Below are positions 17,981 through 27,272 of a stretch of DNA of 64,000 nucleotides, piece after piece; position 1 is the stretch's first letter, and every line of letters starts with the position of its first letter. The position numbers and the translations under genes are program-made. The notes beneath the pieces were generated by a model. It did no database searches. It was given only the letters and a program-made list of their open reading frames with translations, and had not been told where the DNA came from. Source of the DNA: Tyzzerella sp. (GTDB lineage: Bacteria > Bacillota > Clostridia > Lachnospirales > Lachnospiraceae). The stretch is taken from assembly GCA_017416155.1 (NCBI GenBank), contig JAFQDE010000004.1, forward strand, positions 62,001 through 126,000, in the 5' to 3' direction.

Positions 17981-19489
17981 ATGAAATTTGAAAAGACCAT
18001 TCTTGATAAGAAAGTAGTTGTCATTAGTTTTATGGCTATGTTTATGATACATGGCGAAATGATTTTTAATAAACTTTCATGGCATGATGATGTAGGCAGT
18101 GCATTTTATGGGTGGGGTGGTAGTTTGCAACATGGTCGTTGGCTATATGCATTGATGGAAACTTTTATGATGCGTTTCTCTGGCGCAGAAAACCTTCCCG
18201 TAGTTCATGGTTGTGTTGCGGCAATATGTATTGCAATAATTGCATGTATACTTTTTCGATTATTTGAGATTAAGAATAAAACTTTTAAACTTGGATTAAT
18301 ATTTATCTTTGTGTCGTTACCGGCTGTCACGGGACTTTTTGGATATATGGTTTCTGCGGGATACAACTTTATAGGTATACTTTTATGTATTTGTGGAGCT
18401 TATATAATCAATAGAGGGATAAAAGACAAAAGGGACTGGAAGACGTTTGTGCTATCCGCATTACTTCTGGCATGTTCGATAGGCGTGTATCAGTGTAATC
18501 TGACGATTTATCTTACTCTTATTTTGGTTTACTTCACATATGATGTAATCCGTAATCAATTAAAATGGAAAACGTTTTTTTTAAAAGCGTTTTATCTATT
18601 GAGTTCAGCAATAGTTGGATTAGGAAGTTATCTTGTGATATTAAAAATATTGTTAAGAATTACCAATACGGAACTGACAAGCTATGCTGGTACAGATTCG
18701 TTCGGAATAGTAAGTATATCGGAATACTTGGATAGATTTTTGCTAGCTTATAAGGAGTTTCTTTTCCCAGATTTAGACAAAGCATATAATATGTTTCCAT
18801 TCCATTGGAAAGGCTGGTATTTGCTCCTGCTTATAGTCCTTTTGGTGCTTGTGATGCGTGTAATTATATTAAAGATATTTAAACGTGATATTAGGGGAAT
18901 GGTTCAGTTTGTATTTACAGTTCTCTTGCTTCCATGCGCACTGAATTTTAATTTTATTTTGTATTCAGCAGATAACGTGCATAGTTTGCATATGTATCAT
19001 TATATTTTACTGTTTGTCTATTTATATATATTAATTACACAAAGGGAAGATATAAAATGGCACTATGTAATTATTACAATTGTATTTATGTTTAGTGCTT
19101 TATATGTACGCTATGATAATAGTTGTTATATGTTAGCTGAGTTTCGACAAGAGGCGGCTATCCGTTATTTTACGACGCTAATTACTCGAATTGAGTGTAT
19201 AGAGGGTTATAGGGATGAGTATCCAATTGCTTTTGTAAATGAATTTGAGAAGACCAACTCAATTGATTATGTAACCACCTATTATGATTATCCAATAACA
19301 AACCCATATAGTTCAGTGATTGTAAATAGTTATAATTGGAAGGCTTTCATGTCAAAGTGGTGTGGATATTATCCGACATACGCCAATGCATCCGCATATA
19401 ATGATAACCAAATTGTAGAGGACATGCCATCGTATCCGGATGATGGTTCTATACGTATTATAGATGGAGTGATTGTTGTGAAATTCTAG
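17981..19489 (+). CDS. GtrII-like GT-C membrane glycosyltransferase (first copy)
   Basis: 502-residue protein with about ten membrane helices. The first extracytoplasmic loop holds a double acidic pair in 'SWHDDVGSAFYGWGG' followed by 'QHGRWLYALME', the hallmark of the GtrII/GtrV family (DD then GR). 'LLACSIGVYQCNLTIYLTLILV' matches the family's helix with the conserved 'GxYQ'. Such enzymes take sugar from a polyprenyl-phosphate carrier outside the membrane and side-decorate a glycan. The C-terminal soluble part (from about 385) is extracytoplasmic. It is adjacent to a second, divergent copy. Partner GtrA and GtrB-like proteins are encoded from 29.0 kb on. Acceptor and sugar unknown. Confidence 0.72.
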   Translation: MKFEKTILDKKVVVISFMAMFMIHGEMIFNKLSWHDDVGSAFYGWGGSLQHGRWLYALMETFMMRFSGAENLPVVHGCVAAICIAIIACILFRLFEIKNKTFKLGLIFIFVSLPAVTGLFGYMVSAGYNFIGILLCICGAYIINRGIKDKRDWKTFVLSALLLACSIGVYQCNLTIYLTLILVYFTYDVIRNQLKWKTFFLKAFYLLSSAIVGLGSYLVILKILLRITNTELTSYAGTDSFGIVSISEYLDRFLLAYKEFLFPDLDKAYNMFPFHWKGWYLLLLIVLLVLVMRVIILKIFKRDIRGMVQFVFTVLLLPCALNFNFILYSADNVHSLHMYHYILLFVYLYILITQREDIKWHYVIITIVFMFSALYVRYDNSCYMLAEFRQEAAIRYFTTLITRIECIEGYRDEYPIAFVNEFEKTNSIDYVTTYYDYPITNPYSSVIVNSYNWKAFMSKWCGYYPTYANASAYNDNQIVEDMPSYPDDGSIRIIDGVIVVKF

Positions 19490-19530
19490 TTTAACTCCGA
19501 AAAAAAGTGATTTTGAGAGGACGTGTTGGT

Positions 19531-21090
19531 TTGATTATATTGTTCAAAGACTTTTACAAGAATGTGGTTACAAGATTTAGTTACTGGGGAATCATATTAT
19601 TATTTTCAATTATTGCATATGGATTTTCTATGCTAAATCGAACAATCAGTATTGATGACTTGGCAAAAGATTTATACATAGGCAACGGTCAAAAAATGTT
19701 GGCAGGAACACGCTGGGGAATGGTACTGTGGCATAATGTGTTGGGAGTGACGCAAGTCACTCCATTCATTGAAAAGTTCCTTGGAGTTTTGTTTTTGATA
19801 ATAGCATCTGCACTCATTTCGTGTATTTTCTATTTGTTGGGGGGAAAAAGTAAATGTATTATGCGATATACCATTTTATCGGCTTTATTAATTACCTATC
19901 CTCTCATTAATGAAATATGGGAATATAGCGGTGCCAACATGATTGTCGCAGGTAATCTCTGCATCGTGGCGGGAACAGTTTTGTATCAAATAACAAGTGA
20001 GCGAAGGTGGTATGTACGGCTGATTTCAGGTGTTGCACTTTCGGTTGTGGCATCTAGTTATGAGACCGGCATATTTGTTTATATTACTTTGGTATTAATG
20101 ATTCTATTTTATAAATACTGTTTTGTTCGGAACAATATGAAGAAAAAGTGCCAATGGATATATGAGGGGTTCGGTTTTTCTATTCCTCTGTTTATTGCTT
20201 TGGGTTTAAGAATCGTTATCGGGATTTCTCTATTGAAAATTTATGGATTAACTTATGCTGCAAATGGGGCATCTATGCTGGAATGGGAGTTTACATTTTC
20301 GCATGTTAAAGGTTTAGTAAAGGATTGTATTTATACTTATATTGTGAGCGGATTGGTTTATCTTCCAATAGCGGTATTTGTGATATTGGCGGTTGCCTTT
20401 GTGGCAATTTTTACATGGATTGGTTTGAAAAGAAAGCAATTGCTTGCTTGTGTGCTGGGAATTTGTATTTTGGGTTCATTGTTCCTGCAGGTTCTGGTGC
20501 AAGGAGTTGTCATGCCTTATCGCAATGCAAACACCTTGTCACTGTTTGTGGCATTTGTAGGATTTTTAATCTTACACAGTCCCCAAAAATGGAGTAAGAT
20601 TGCAACATGTGGATGTCTTCTCTTGTGTTTACATCAAAGTATATATTTACATCAAATATTGGCATTGAATAATCAACGTTCAGAAAATGAACTTGCAGTA
20701 GTGCGTCAGATAGGCTTTCGTTTAAAATCTGAATTTGAGCATAAACCCATCATTTTTGTTGGTAACTATGATATGGGAGATTGGTTATATTCACATGTGA
20801 GCGCAGCGAAAGATACGATTAATGGAAAAATATATTTTAAATTAACAGGGAAGGGAAAATATATCGAAACCAATGTTAATTCGGCGTTAAATTGGTCAAT
20901 TCAGGCGTTCGGTAATCAAAACATGATGAAAGAATATTTTGCTTATTGCGGATATGACATTCAATTGGTGCAGGAGAACGCAACTGAAAAATATTATGAG
21001 GCTACGGGTGTGGCACAACAAAAGAAAATGAAGGCATTTGAAATCTTGGAACAAGAGGAATATTTAATTATTAGTATAGGTGACTTTTAG
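19531..21090 (+). CDS. GtrII-like GT-C membrane glycosyltransferase (second copy)
   Basis: 519-residue multi-helix protein that resembles its upstream neighbour in plan: 'ISIDDLAKDLYIGNGQ' then 'AGTRWGMVLWHNVLG' keeps the D-D and R-W pair of GtrII-type proteins, and 'SVVASSYETGIFVYITLVLM' matches the conserved internal helix. No ATG is available at the start. I chose TTG, 9 bases after gagagga; a GTG at 19507 is in frame but lacks a ribosome site. The soluble tail after about residue 385 should face outside. Two different copies side by side suggest two different side sugars or linkages. Confidence is moderate because family conservation is low. Confidence 0.65.
   Translation: MIILFKDFYKNVVTRFSYWGIILLFSIIAYGFSMLNRTISIDDLAKDLYIGNGQKMLAGTRWGMVLWHNVLGVTQVTPFIEKFLGVLFLIIASALISCIFYLLGGKSKCIMRYTILSALLITYPLINEIWEYSGANMIVAGNLCIVAGTVLYQITSERRWYVRLISGVALSVVASSYETGIFVYITLVLMILFYKYCFVRNNMKKKCQWIYEGFGFSIPLFIALGLRIVIGISLLKIYGLTYAANGASMLEWEFTFSHVKGLVKDCIYTYIVSGLVYLPIAVFVILAVAFVAIFTWIGLKRKQLLACVLGICILGSLFLQVLVQGVVMPYRNANTLSLFVAFVGFLILHSPQKWSKIATCGCLLLCLHQSIYLHQILALNNQRSENELAVVRQIGFRLKSEFEHKPIIFVGNYDMGDWLYSHVSAAKDTINGKIYFKLTGKGKYIETNVNSALNWSIQAFGNQNMMKEYFAYCGYDIQLVQENATEKYYEATGVAQQKKMKAFEILEQEEYLIISIGDF
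19744..19763 (+). repeat. 8-bp inverted repeat with GCAA loop inside coding sequence
   Basis: ggagtgac and gtcactcc flank a GCAA tetraloop within the second GtrII-like gene. An RNA hairpin of this kind would be stable, but no T-run follows. It may be coincidental. Confidence 0.5.
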
Positions 21091-21101
21091 GAGGTAAAGG
21101 T

Positions 21102-21884
21102 ATGAAGGTTGTTTTATTAGCAGGTGGATTCGGAACGCGTATTTCGGAAGAATCACAACTCAAACCAAAGCCAATGATTGAGATTGGTGGGAAACCTATT
21201 TTATGGCATATCATGAAAGAGTATTCGCACTATGGATTTAATGAGTTTATTATATGTGCAGGTTACAAACAACATGTGATTAAGGAGTGGTTTGCAGATT
21301 ATTTCTTACATAATAGTGACATTACATTTGATTTCACAAAAGGCGAAAATGAGATGACAATTCACAATAACTGTTGTGAACCATGGAAAGTAACAGTCGT
21401 TGATACCGGACTCAACACTATGACTGGCGGACGTATTAAGCGCATCCAAAAGTATATAGGAAATGAACCGTTTATGATGACTTATGGAGACGGAGTGTGT
21501 GATGTCAATATAAAAGAATTAGTGAAATTTCATTACAGTCACGGAAAAATTGCTACGTTGACAGCAGTAATGTTAGAACAGCAAAAGGGTGTGTTGGATA
21601 TTGGTGGTAACAATGCAGTGAAATCTTTCAGAGAGAAACAACACATGGATGGTGCTCCGATTAATGCGGGTTATATGGTATTAAATCCTGAAATATTCAC
21701 CTATCTGGAAGGTGATAAAACTGTTTTTGAGAGAGAGCCACTTGAGAAACTTGCTGCAAAAGGAGAACTTATGTCTTATATGCATAAAGGGTTTTGGCAG
21801 TGCATGGATACCAAGAGGGAAATGGATATGTTGGAAGAATTGATAGCAGAAAGAATGGCACCTTGGATTACATGGGAAAAATAG
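21102..21884 (+). CDS. rfbF: Glucose-1-phosphate cytidylyltransferase
   Basis: Makes CDP-D-glucose from glucose-1-phosphate and CTP, the entry step to 3,6-dideoxyhexoses. 260 residues, the normal length. The nucleotide-binding segment reads LLAGGFGTRISEESQLKPKPM (residues about 4-24), with the 'S-E-E' and 'KPKPM' that set RfbF apart from glucose-1-phosphate thymidylyl- and uridylyltransferases. YGDGVCDV near 127 supplies metal-binding Asp, and GAPINAGYMVL and GFWQCMDT are also characteristic. Strong ribosome site (aggagg). The later pathway genes are 2 kb downstream, separated by one membrane protein gene. Confidence 0.95.
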   Translation: MKVVLLAGGFGTRISEESQLKPKPMIEIGGKPILWHIMKEYSHYGFNEFIICAGYKQHVIKEWFADYFLHNSDITFDFTKGENEMTIHNNCCEPWKVTVVDTGLNTMTGGRIKRIQKYIGNEPFMMTYGDGVCDVNIKELVKFHYSHGKIATLTAVMLEQQKGVLDIGGNNAVKSFREKQHMDGAPINAGYMVLNPEIFTYLEGDKTVFEREPLEKLAAKGELMSYMHKGFWQCMDTKREMDMLEELIAERMAPWITWEK

Positions 21885-21886
21885 AG

Positions 21887-23926
21887 ATGCAGTATAACGA
21901 AAATTTGGGAGATAAAAAGATTGTATGTGCTGCAAGAATGGCAGTGCTATGTACATTTATAATCTGCTTTATATTATCATTTTTGCCAGAGCAACGTAAC
22001 AATGAATGGATACTTAATACATTTGTTCACCCATTAGAAAATTTTGTGCCTGAAACCTCAGAAAAATTACAATATGTGTTGGGGACTGTTACATTTGTTC
22101 TAACCTACTTTGTGACAAGCCTTTTCTTAAAAACAGAGAAAATCAAATTAAGAGGAAATATTAATCTGATTAGAGATTTCTTAATATGGGGATTCATTAT
22201 TATGTCAGGGCTACTTTTAGTCAAAGAAAAGTTGTTTTTGGAAAATGTTCCAAGTATATTGTTAAAGGTTGGTCTTGTGTCTTTTGTGGGGATGTTAATA
22301 CTAAGTGTTGCTAACATGCGGATCTCATTTAAAGGTAAAACAACTTTTATAAACATGGTATTATTACTTGGAGGACTTTTGTCCATAATTATAGTTAGCT
22401 CGTTCTATATGAGAGAAACTTATTTCTATGGTTCCCCTAATGTTGAACATCATACTAATGCTTATTTTTATCCTATTTGGAAAGTGTGGTGTGGTCAATA
22501 TCCACTTGTTGATTTTGCAAGTTTATATGGTTATTATCCATATTTTTTTGTTGGTATTATGGCTTTGTTTGGAGGCGTTACTATCAAAAAATTTGGTGTT
22601 ATTATTGCAATTTTGATGGCAGTTATTTTTCTTGCAATGTTCTATGTCTTGTGGGTAACATGTAAAAACAAAATATGGGCCTTTTCTGGATTAATGTCTA
22701 TAGAGTGTTTGCTATGTATGTATAATGCAGAATTGACAGGTGAGTATTATTTGCAATATTATCCGCATCGTATGATTACATTATGTGTAATTCTTGCAAT
22801 ATGTTGTATGTATATAAGATATAAGCAAAAGCATGGGCGCTATTCGAAACGAATTGAAATACTAGGGTGGATATGTTCAGGAATTGCGCTTCTTTGGAAT
22901 CTGGATACAGGATTAGTCGTATGGCTGGGGTGGACGATCTATTTATGTTTTTTACATTTGTTAAGTAATAGGTTATTTACAAAGAATACTTGGATTTATA
23001 TAGGAAAAACAGTTTTAAAGTGTATTATAACAGTTACTATCAGTTTTATTCTTTTGCTTATTCTTACTTATGTATTGAGTGGAGAAAGGGTGGAATTCAA
23101 AGAACTTTTCTTTGGGCAAAGTATATTTTATTCGTCAGGATTTTATATGTTAAAGATGAGTTTATTGCATCCATGGTTAATAGTAATCAGTATATATGGT
23201 TTGGGAATTGTGATTTCGGTATCATATATAAAAGATATTATTGATAAAGAAAAAAGGTATGATGTAATAAAAATTGCAATGTATTTTATGATGGCAGTTG
23301 TAGGAGTTGGAGCTTTTTTATATTACCAAGGACGAAGTCATAATTATGTATTTGTTGCAATCGTGTGGCCGGCAATTCTGCTCATAGCGTTGTTGTTGGA
23401 TGATTTATCATTGAGTAGGAATGGGATGGCACGATATGGTTTAATAACCAAGTCAGTATATCATAGTTGTTACAGTATTTTAGCGGCATTGTTAATAACT
23501 TTTTCAATAGGGTGGTTTTATTATGTGCTATCGCCTAATTATTTAAAGGCTCAAAAGCATAAAGAATATATCGGGTTCTCAGTTGTGCAGGCAGATATAG
23601 ATGCATTGAAAACGTCTGGGCTCCAACCTCAAAATGTTGATATGTTAACAGAATATGCTGCGGAGGTGTATGAGAACTTAGAAATCAGATATATGCCTAA
23701 TATTCAAGCCGAAGTTGATATTTTCACATGGCAACATGTGAAAGATATTCAGGAATATTTAGAAAGTACCAAAAAGGATGTTATAATTGACGAAAAAATG
23801 AAAAATTACTTTATTGCAAATGATGAAGTGGGATTCAATGCTATTTTAGAAAGTAAGTATGAACTGGAAGAATACAACGGGTATCTGATTTGCAAACATA
23901 AAGAAGAAGGGAATAAAAATGAATAA
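21887..23926 (+). CDS. Large polytopic membrane protein, possibly GT-C fold
   Basis: 680-residue protein I do not recognise at family level. It has roughly twelve to thirteen hydrophobic helices across residues 20-570 and an extracytoplasmic C-terminal portion of about 110 residues. The loop 'GSPNVEHHTNAYFYPIWKVWCG' with 'PLVDFASLYGYYPYFF' follows a helix and could be the acidic/aromatic first loop of a GT-C transferase. 'NLDTGLVVWLGW' resembles a re-entrant segment in such enzymes. The gene sits inside the CDP-sugar cassette between rfbF and rfbG, so it may transfer the dideoxysugar. The ATG used begins 2 bases after the rfbF stop; an earlier one at 21872 overlaps rfbF. Function is inference only. 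Confidence 0.6.
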   Translation: MQYNENLGDKKIVCAARMAVLCTFIICFILSFLPEQRNNEWILNTFVHPLENFVPETSEKLQYVLGTVTFVLTYFVTSLFLKTEKIKLRGNINLIRDFLIWGFIIMSGLLLVKEKLFLENVPSILLKVGLVSFVGMLILSVANMRISFKGKTTFINMVLLLGGLLSIIIVSSFYMRETYFYGSPNVEHHTNAYFYPIWKVWCGQYPLVDFASLYGYYPYFFVGIMALFGGVTIKKFGVIIAILMAVIFLAMFYVLWVTCKNKIWAFSGLMSIECLLCMYNAELTGEYYLQYYPHRMITLCVILAICCMYIRYKQKHGRYSKRIEILGWICSGIALLWNLDTGLVVWLGWTIYLCFLHLLSNRLFTKNTWIYIGKTVLKCIITVTISFILLLILTYVLSGERVEFKELFFGQSIFYSSGFYMLKMSLLHPWLIVISIYGLGIVISVSYIKDIIDKEKRYDVIKIAMYFMMAVVGVGAFLYYQGRSHNYVFVAIVWPAILLIALLLDDLSLSRNGMARYGLITKSVYHSCYSILAALLITFSIGWFYYVLSPNYLKAQKHKEYIGFSVVQADIDALKTSGLQPQNVDMLTEYAAEVYENLEIRYMPNIQAEVDIFTWQHVKDIQEYLESTKKDVIIDEKMKNYFIANDEVGFNAILESKYELEEYNGYLICKHKEEGNKNE

Positions 23927-24971
23927 GATGTTACAGTGGTACAAAGGTAAAAAAATATTAGTAACCGGTCATACGGGTTTTAAAGGTTCTTGGCTTTGTC
24001 GAATTCTGGTGAATGCAGGGGCTGAGGTCACGGGTTATTCATTAGAGGCGCCAACGGATCCGAATCTCTTTGCGTTATGCGAGGTGGAAGACAAGATAAA
24101 CTCTATCATTGGAGATGTGCGAGATTTGGAACATATGGAAGAAGTATTTAAGAAAGTGCAACCGGAGATTGTGCTTCATCTGGCAGCACAACCAATTGTA
24201 AGAGAGTCTTACAAAGATCCAGTATACACATACGATACCAATGTGATGGGAACAGTAAATATATGTGAATGTGTTCGGTTGAATACTTGTGTAAAATCAT
24301 TTTTAAATGTTACAACAGACAAGGTTTATCAGAACAATGAATGGGCATGGGGATACCGTGAGAATGAGCCGTTGGATGGATTTGATCCGTATTCAAATAG
24401 CAAGTCATGTTCTGAACTTGTGACTCACAGTTACATCAATTCGTTTTTTAATAATATGGAAGTGAATGTGTCTACTGCAAGAGCCGGAAATGTAATTGGC
24501 GGAGGAGATTTTGCAAATGACAGAATTATTCCGGACTGTGTTAGAGCGGCTGGTGCAAAAAAAGATATAGTTGTAAGAAATCCATTTTCGACTAGACCAT
24601 ATCAGCATGTTTTAGAACCATTGGCGATGTATCTCATGATTGCAGAGAAACAGTATGAAGATGCAAAGTATGCAGGTTTCTATAACGTGGGACCAGATGA
24701 TTGTGACTGTGTAACCACTGGACAACTGGTGGATTTATTCTGTGAAAAATGGGGTGAAGGACTTAAATGGGTAAACCAGTATGACGGAGGTCCGCATGAA
24801 GCGAATTTCCTTAAATTAGACTGTTCAAAAATCAAGAGTGTTTTCGGATGGAGACCTAGATGGGGAGTTGTCGAGGCAATTGAGAAGACAATTGAATGGT
24901 CTAAGATATATTATGCCAACGGAAATATTTCTGCATGCATGGATAAACAGATCAAAGAATTTTTCGAATAA
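23919..24971 (+). CDS. rfbG: CDP-glucose 4,6-dehydratase
   Basis: Converts CDP-D-glucose to CDP-4-keto-6-deoxy-D-glucose. The 350-residue short-chain dehydrogenase fold begins with an NAD loop (VTGHTGFKGSW, about 14-24). Asp/Arg follow in GDVRDLE, then the catalytic T-D-K set in NVTTDKVYQN and the Y-x3-K pair in PYSNSKSCSELV. 'RAGNVIGGGDFANDRIIPD' is a signature of the CDP-glucose branch. The start overlaps the previous gene by 8 bases with aaggga upstream, a sign of coupling. It supplies the substrate for RfbH just downstream. Confidence 0.95.
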   Translation: MNKMLQWYKGKKILVTGHTGFKGSWLCRILVNAGAEVTGYSLEAPTDPNLFALCEVEDKINSIIGDVRDLEHMEEVFKKVQPEIVLHLAAQPIVRESYKDPVYTYDTNVMGTVNICECVRLNTCVKSFLNVTTDKVYQNNEWAWGYRENEPLDGFDPYSNSKSCSELVTHSYINSFFNNMEVNVSTARAGNVIGGGDFANDRIIPDCVRAAGAKKDIVVRNPFSTRPYQHVLEPLAMYLMIAEKQYEDAKYAGFYNVGPDDCDCVTTGQLVDLFCEKWGEGLKWVNQYDGGPHEANFLKLDCSKIKSVFGWRPRWGVVEAIEKTIEWSKIYYANGNISACMDKQIKEFFE

Positions 24972-24987
24972 TATGAAGGAGAAGATT

Positions 24988-26328
24988 ATGTTTCAAAACA
25001 AAACAGAACTACAGGCAAGAGAAGAAATTTTAGGATTAGTAAAGGAATATTGTGATACTTATCATAACAAAACAAAAGAATTCGAAGAAGGTGACAGAAT
25101 TTCCTACGCAGCGCGTGTGTATGACAGTGCAGAGATGGTGAACCTCGTAGACAGTTCTCTTGAATTTTGGCTTACATCAGGACGTTATACAGATCAATTT
25201 GAAAAACAACTGGCAAAATATCTGGGCGTAAAATATTGCTCATTGGTCAACTCGGGTTCATCAGCAAACTTGAACGCATTTATGGCCCTTACATCACCAC
25301 TTTTGGGGGAAAGAAGAGTAAAGCGTGGGGATGAAATTATTACAGTTGCAGCTGGTTTTCCAACAACGGTAACACCTGCCATTCAATACGGAGCAGTTCC
25401 AGTGTTTGTGGATGTTACAATACCGCAATACAATATTGATGTGACAATGTTAGAGGAGGCATACAGTAAGAAGACAAAGGCAGTAATGATTGCACATACG
25501 TTGGGTAATCCTTTTGATTTAAAAGCAGTAAAGGAATTTTGTGATAAATATAATTTGTGGTTAATTGAAGATAATTGTGACGCACTGGGTTCAAAATATA
25601 CGATTGACGGAGAGGAGAAATTTACAGGAACCATTGGAGATATTGGAACATCTAGTTTTTATCCGCCACACCATATGACAATGGGTGAGGGTGGTGCAGT
25701 TTACACAAATAATGCACTCCTCAATAAATGTATTCGCTCGTTCCGCGATTGGGGACGTGACTGCGTATGTGCTTCGGGTCAGGACAATCTCTGCCAGCAT
25801 CGTTTTGACAGGCAGTACGGAGAATTGCCATTGGGTTATGACCATAAGTATGTATATTCACACTTTGGATACAACTTAAAAGCAACTGATATGCAGGCAG
25901 CTGTGGGCTGTGCACAATTAGAAAAAATTCCAAGTTTTGTGGAGAAAAGAAAATATAACTTTGCAAGATTAAAAGCAGCACTTTTGGAAGTAGAGGACAA
26001 ATTCATTCTTCCTGTAGCATGTAATAATGCAGATCCAAGTTGGTTCGGTTTCTTAATTACATGTAAAGAGGGTATTGATAGAAACAAAGTAGTTCAATAC
26101 ATTGAAGACCATGGAATACAGACAAGAATGTTGTTTGCAGGTAACCTAGTGAAACATCCATGTTTTGATGAGATGAGAGCGAAGGGCGAAGGTTATCGTG
26201 TTGTAGGAGATTTGGCTAATACGGATCGCATTATGAATGACACCTTCTGGGTGGGCGTATATCCTGGCATGACAGACGAAAAGATTGATTATATGGCAAA
26301 AATAATAAAAGAAGCTGTGTCAAAATAA
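24988..26328 (+). CDS. rfbH: CDP-4-keto-6-deoxyglucose-3-dehydrase (E1, RfbH/AscC)
   Basis: PMP-dependent, iron-sulfur enzyme that removes the C3 hydroxyl of CDP-4-keto-6-deoxyglucose. 446 residues. As in known E1, the usual PLP lysine of the aminotransferase fold is replaced by histidine (H228 in FYPPHHMTMGEGG). The [2Fe-2S] ligands are visible as C197 (EDNCDALG) and C259-x1-C261-x7-C269 (RDCVCASGQDNLC). The gap from C197 is 61 residues against 57 in the Yersinia enzyme, due to a short insertion. An open frame extends 150 bases upstream over rfbG, but gaaggaga before this ATG decides the start. The companion reductase E3 (RfbI/AscD) is not encoded in the window. Confidence 0.95.
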   Translation: MFQNKTELQAREEILGLVKEYCDTYHNKTKEFEEGDRISYAARVYDSAEMVNLVDSSLEFWLTSGRYTDQFEKQLAKYLGVKYCSLVNSGSSANLNAFMALTSPLLGERRVKRGDEIITVAAGFPTTVTPAIQYGAVPVFVDVTIPQYNIDVTMLEEAYSKKTKAVMIAHTLGNPFDLKAVKEFCDKYNLWLIEDNCDALGSKYTIDGEEKFTGTIGDIGTSSFYPPHHMTMGEGGAVYTNNALLNKCIRSFRDWGRDCVCASGQDNLCQHRFDRQYGELPLGYDHKYVYSHFGYNLKATDMQAAVGCAQLEKIPSFVEKRKYNFARLKAALLEVEDKFILPVACNNADPSWFGFLITCKEGIDRNKVVQYIEDHGIQTRMLFAGNLVKHPCFDEMRAKGEGYRVVGDLANTDRIMNDTFWVGVYPGMTDEKIDYMAKIIKEAVSK

Positions 26329-26340
26329 AGAGGAAAACGG

Positions 26341-27267
26341 ATGAAAAAAGCGATTATTACAGGACCTACAGGCGCTATAGGAATTGCATTAATTAAACAG
26401 TTAATAGAACACGATGTAGAAGTTGTTGCTGTATGCAGAAAAGGCTCTGCCAGATTGAAGAATTTACCTGTGCATAGTTTAGTGACTTGTGTTGAAGTGG
26501 ATTTGGATTCATTATTGGAATTGCCACAAATCGTGGATACAAGTTTTGATGTTTTTTATCATTTTGGTTGGGATGGAACATTTGGAAGTACTAGAAATGA
26601 TTTGTCACGTCAATTAAAGAATATCCAGTATACGTTAGAAGCTGTAGAAACTGCGTCAAAACTAGGATGTAAAAGATTTATAGGAGCAGGTTCACAGGCA
26701 GAATATGGTAGAGTAGAAGGTGTGTGCTCAGCTAATACCCCTACTTTCCCGGAAAACGGGTATGGGATAGCAAAGTTGTGTGCAGGACAGATGAGCAGAG
26801 TACTTTGTGAGCAAAAGGGTCTGGAACACGTATGGACAAGAATATTCAGTATATATGGACCATTTGATGCGGACAACACTATGGTTATGTCTACAATTAG
26901 GAGTTTGCAGAATGGAGATATACCTGCTCTCACAAAAGGAGAGCAGGTATGGGACTATTTGTATTCTGTGGATGCCGGGCGCGCTATGTATGCAATAGGT
27001 GAATATGGTATGCATGGAAAAACGTATTGTATTGGCAGTGGAACAACAAGACCTTTAATAGAATATGTTGAAATTCTACGTGACAATATAGATAAAAATG
27101 CTGTTCTTGGCATTGGTCAAAGAGAATATGCAGAAAAACAGGTTATGTATTTGCGTGCGGATATTACTGAATTGAGCAGGGATACAGGTTTCAAACCGGT
27201 ATATTCATTTGAACAAGGAATTAAGGAAACAATAAACTGGTACAAACAGTTCAAACATAAGGAGTAA
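26341..27267 (+). CDS. SDR-family NAD(P)-dependent sugar reductase/epimerase (YerF-like by context)
   Basis: 308-residue extended short-chain dehydrogenase. NAD(P) loop TGPTGAIG (about 8-15), catalytic Ser in GAGSQAEYG (about 119-127) and Y-x3-K in YGIAKLCAG (about 141-149) are intact. 'WTRIFSIYGPFDADN' and 'DYLYSVDAGRAM' match nucleotide-sugar SDRs. Between rfbH and the ThDP enzyme it occupies the place of a final ketone reductase: CDP-abequose/paratose synthase-like, or YerF-like reduction of the branched ketone. Which substrate it uses cannot be decided from sequence. A perfect 12-bp inverted repeat lies inside the gene. Confidence 0.85.
   Translation: MKKAIITGPTGAIGIALIKQLIEHDVEVVAVCRKGSARLKNLPVHSLVTCVEVDLDSLLELPQIVDTSFDVFYHFGWDGTFGSTRNDLSRQLKNIQYTLEAVETASKLGCKRFIGAGSQAEYGRVEGVCSANTPTFPENGYGIAKLCAGQMSRVLCEQKGLEHVWTRIFSIYGPFDADNTMVMSTIRSLQNGDIPALTKGEQVWDYLYSVDAGRAMYAIGEYGMHGKTYCIGSGTTRPLIEYVEILRDNIDKNAVLGIGQREYAEKQVMYLRADITELSRDTGFKPVYSFEQGIKETINWYKQFKHKE
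26920..26950 (+). repeat. Perfect 12-bp inverted repeat inside the SDR gene
   Basis: Arms atacctgctctc and gagagcaggtat are separated by 7 bases (acaaaag). No T-run follows, so it is not a terminator on this strand. It lies in codons for G-D-I-P-A-L-T-K-G-E-Q-V. Confidence 0.8.
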
Positions 27268-27272
27268 AACAG

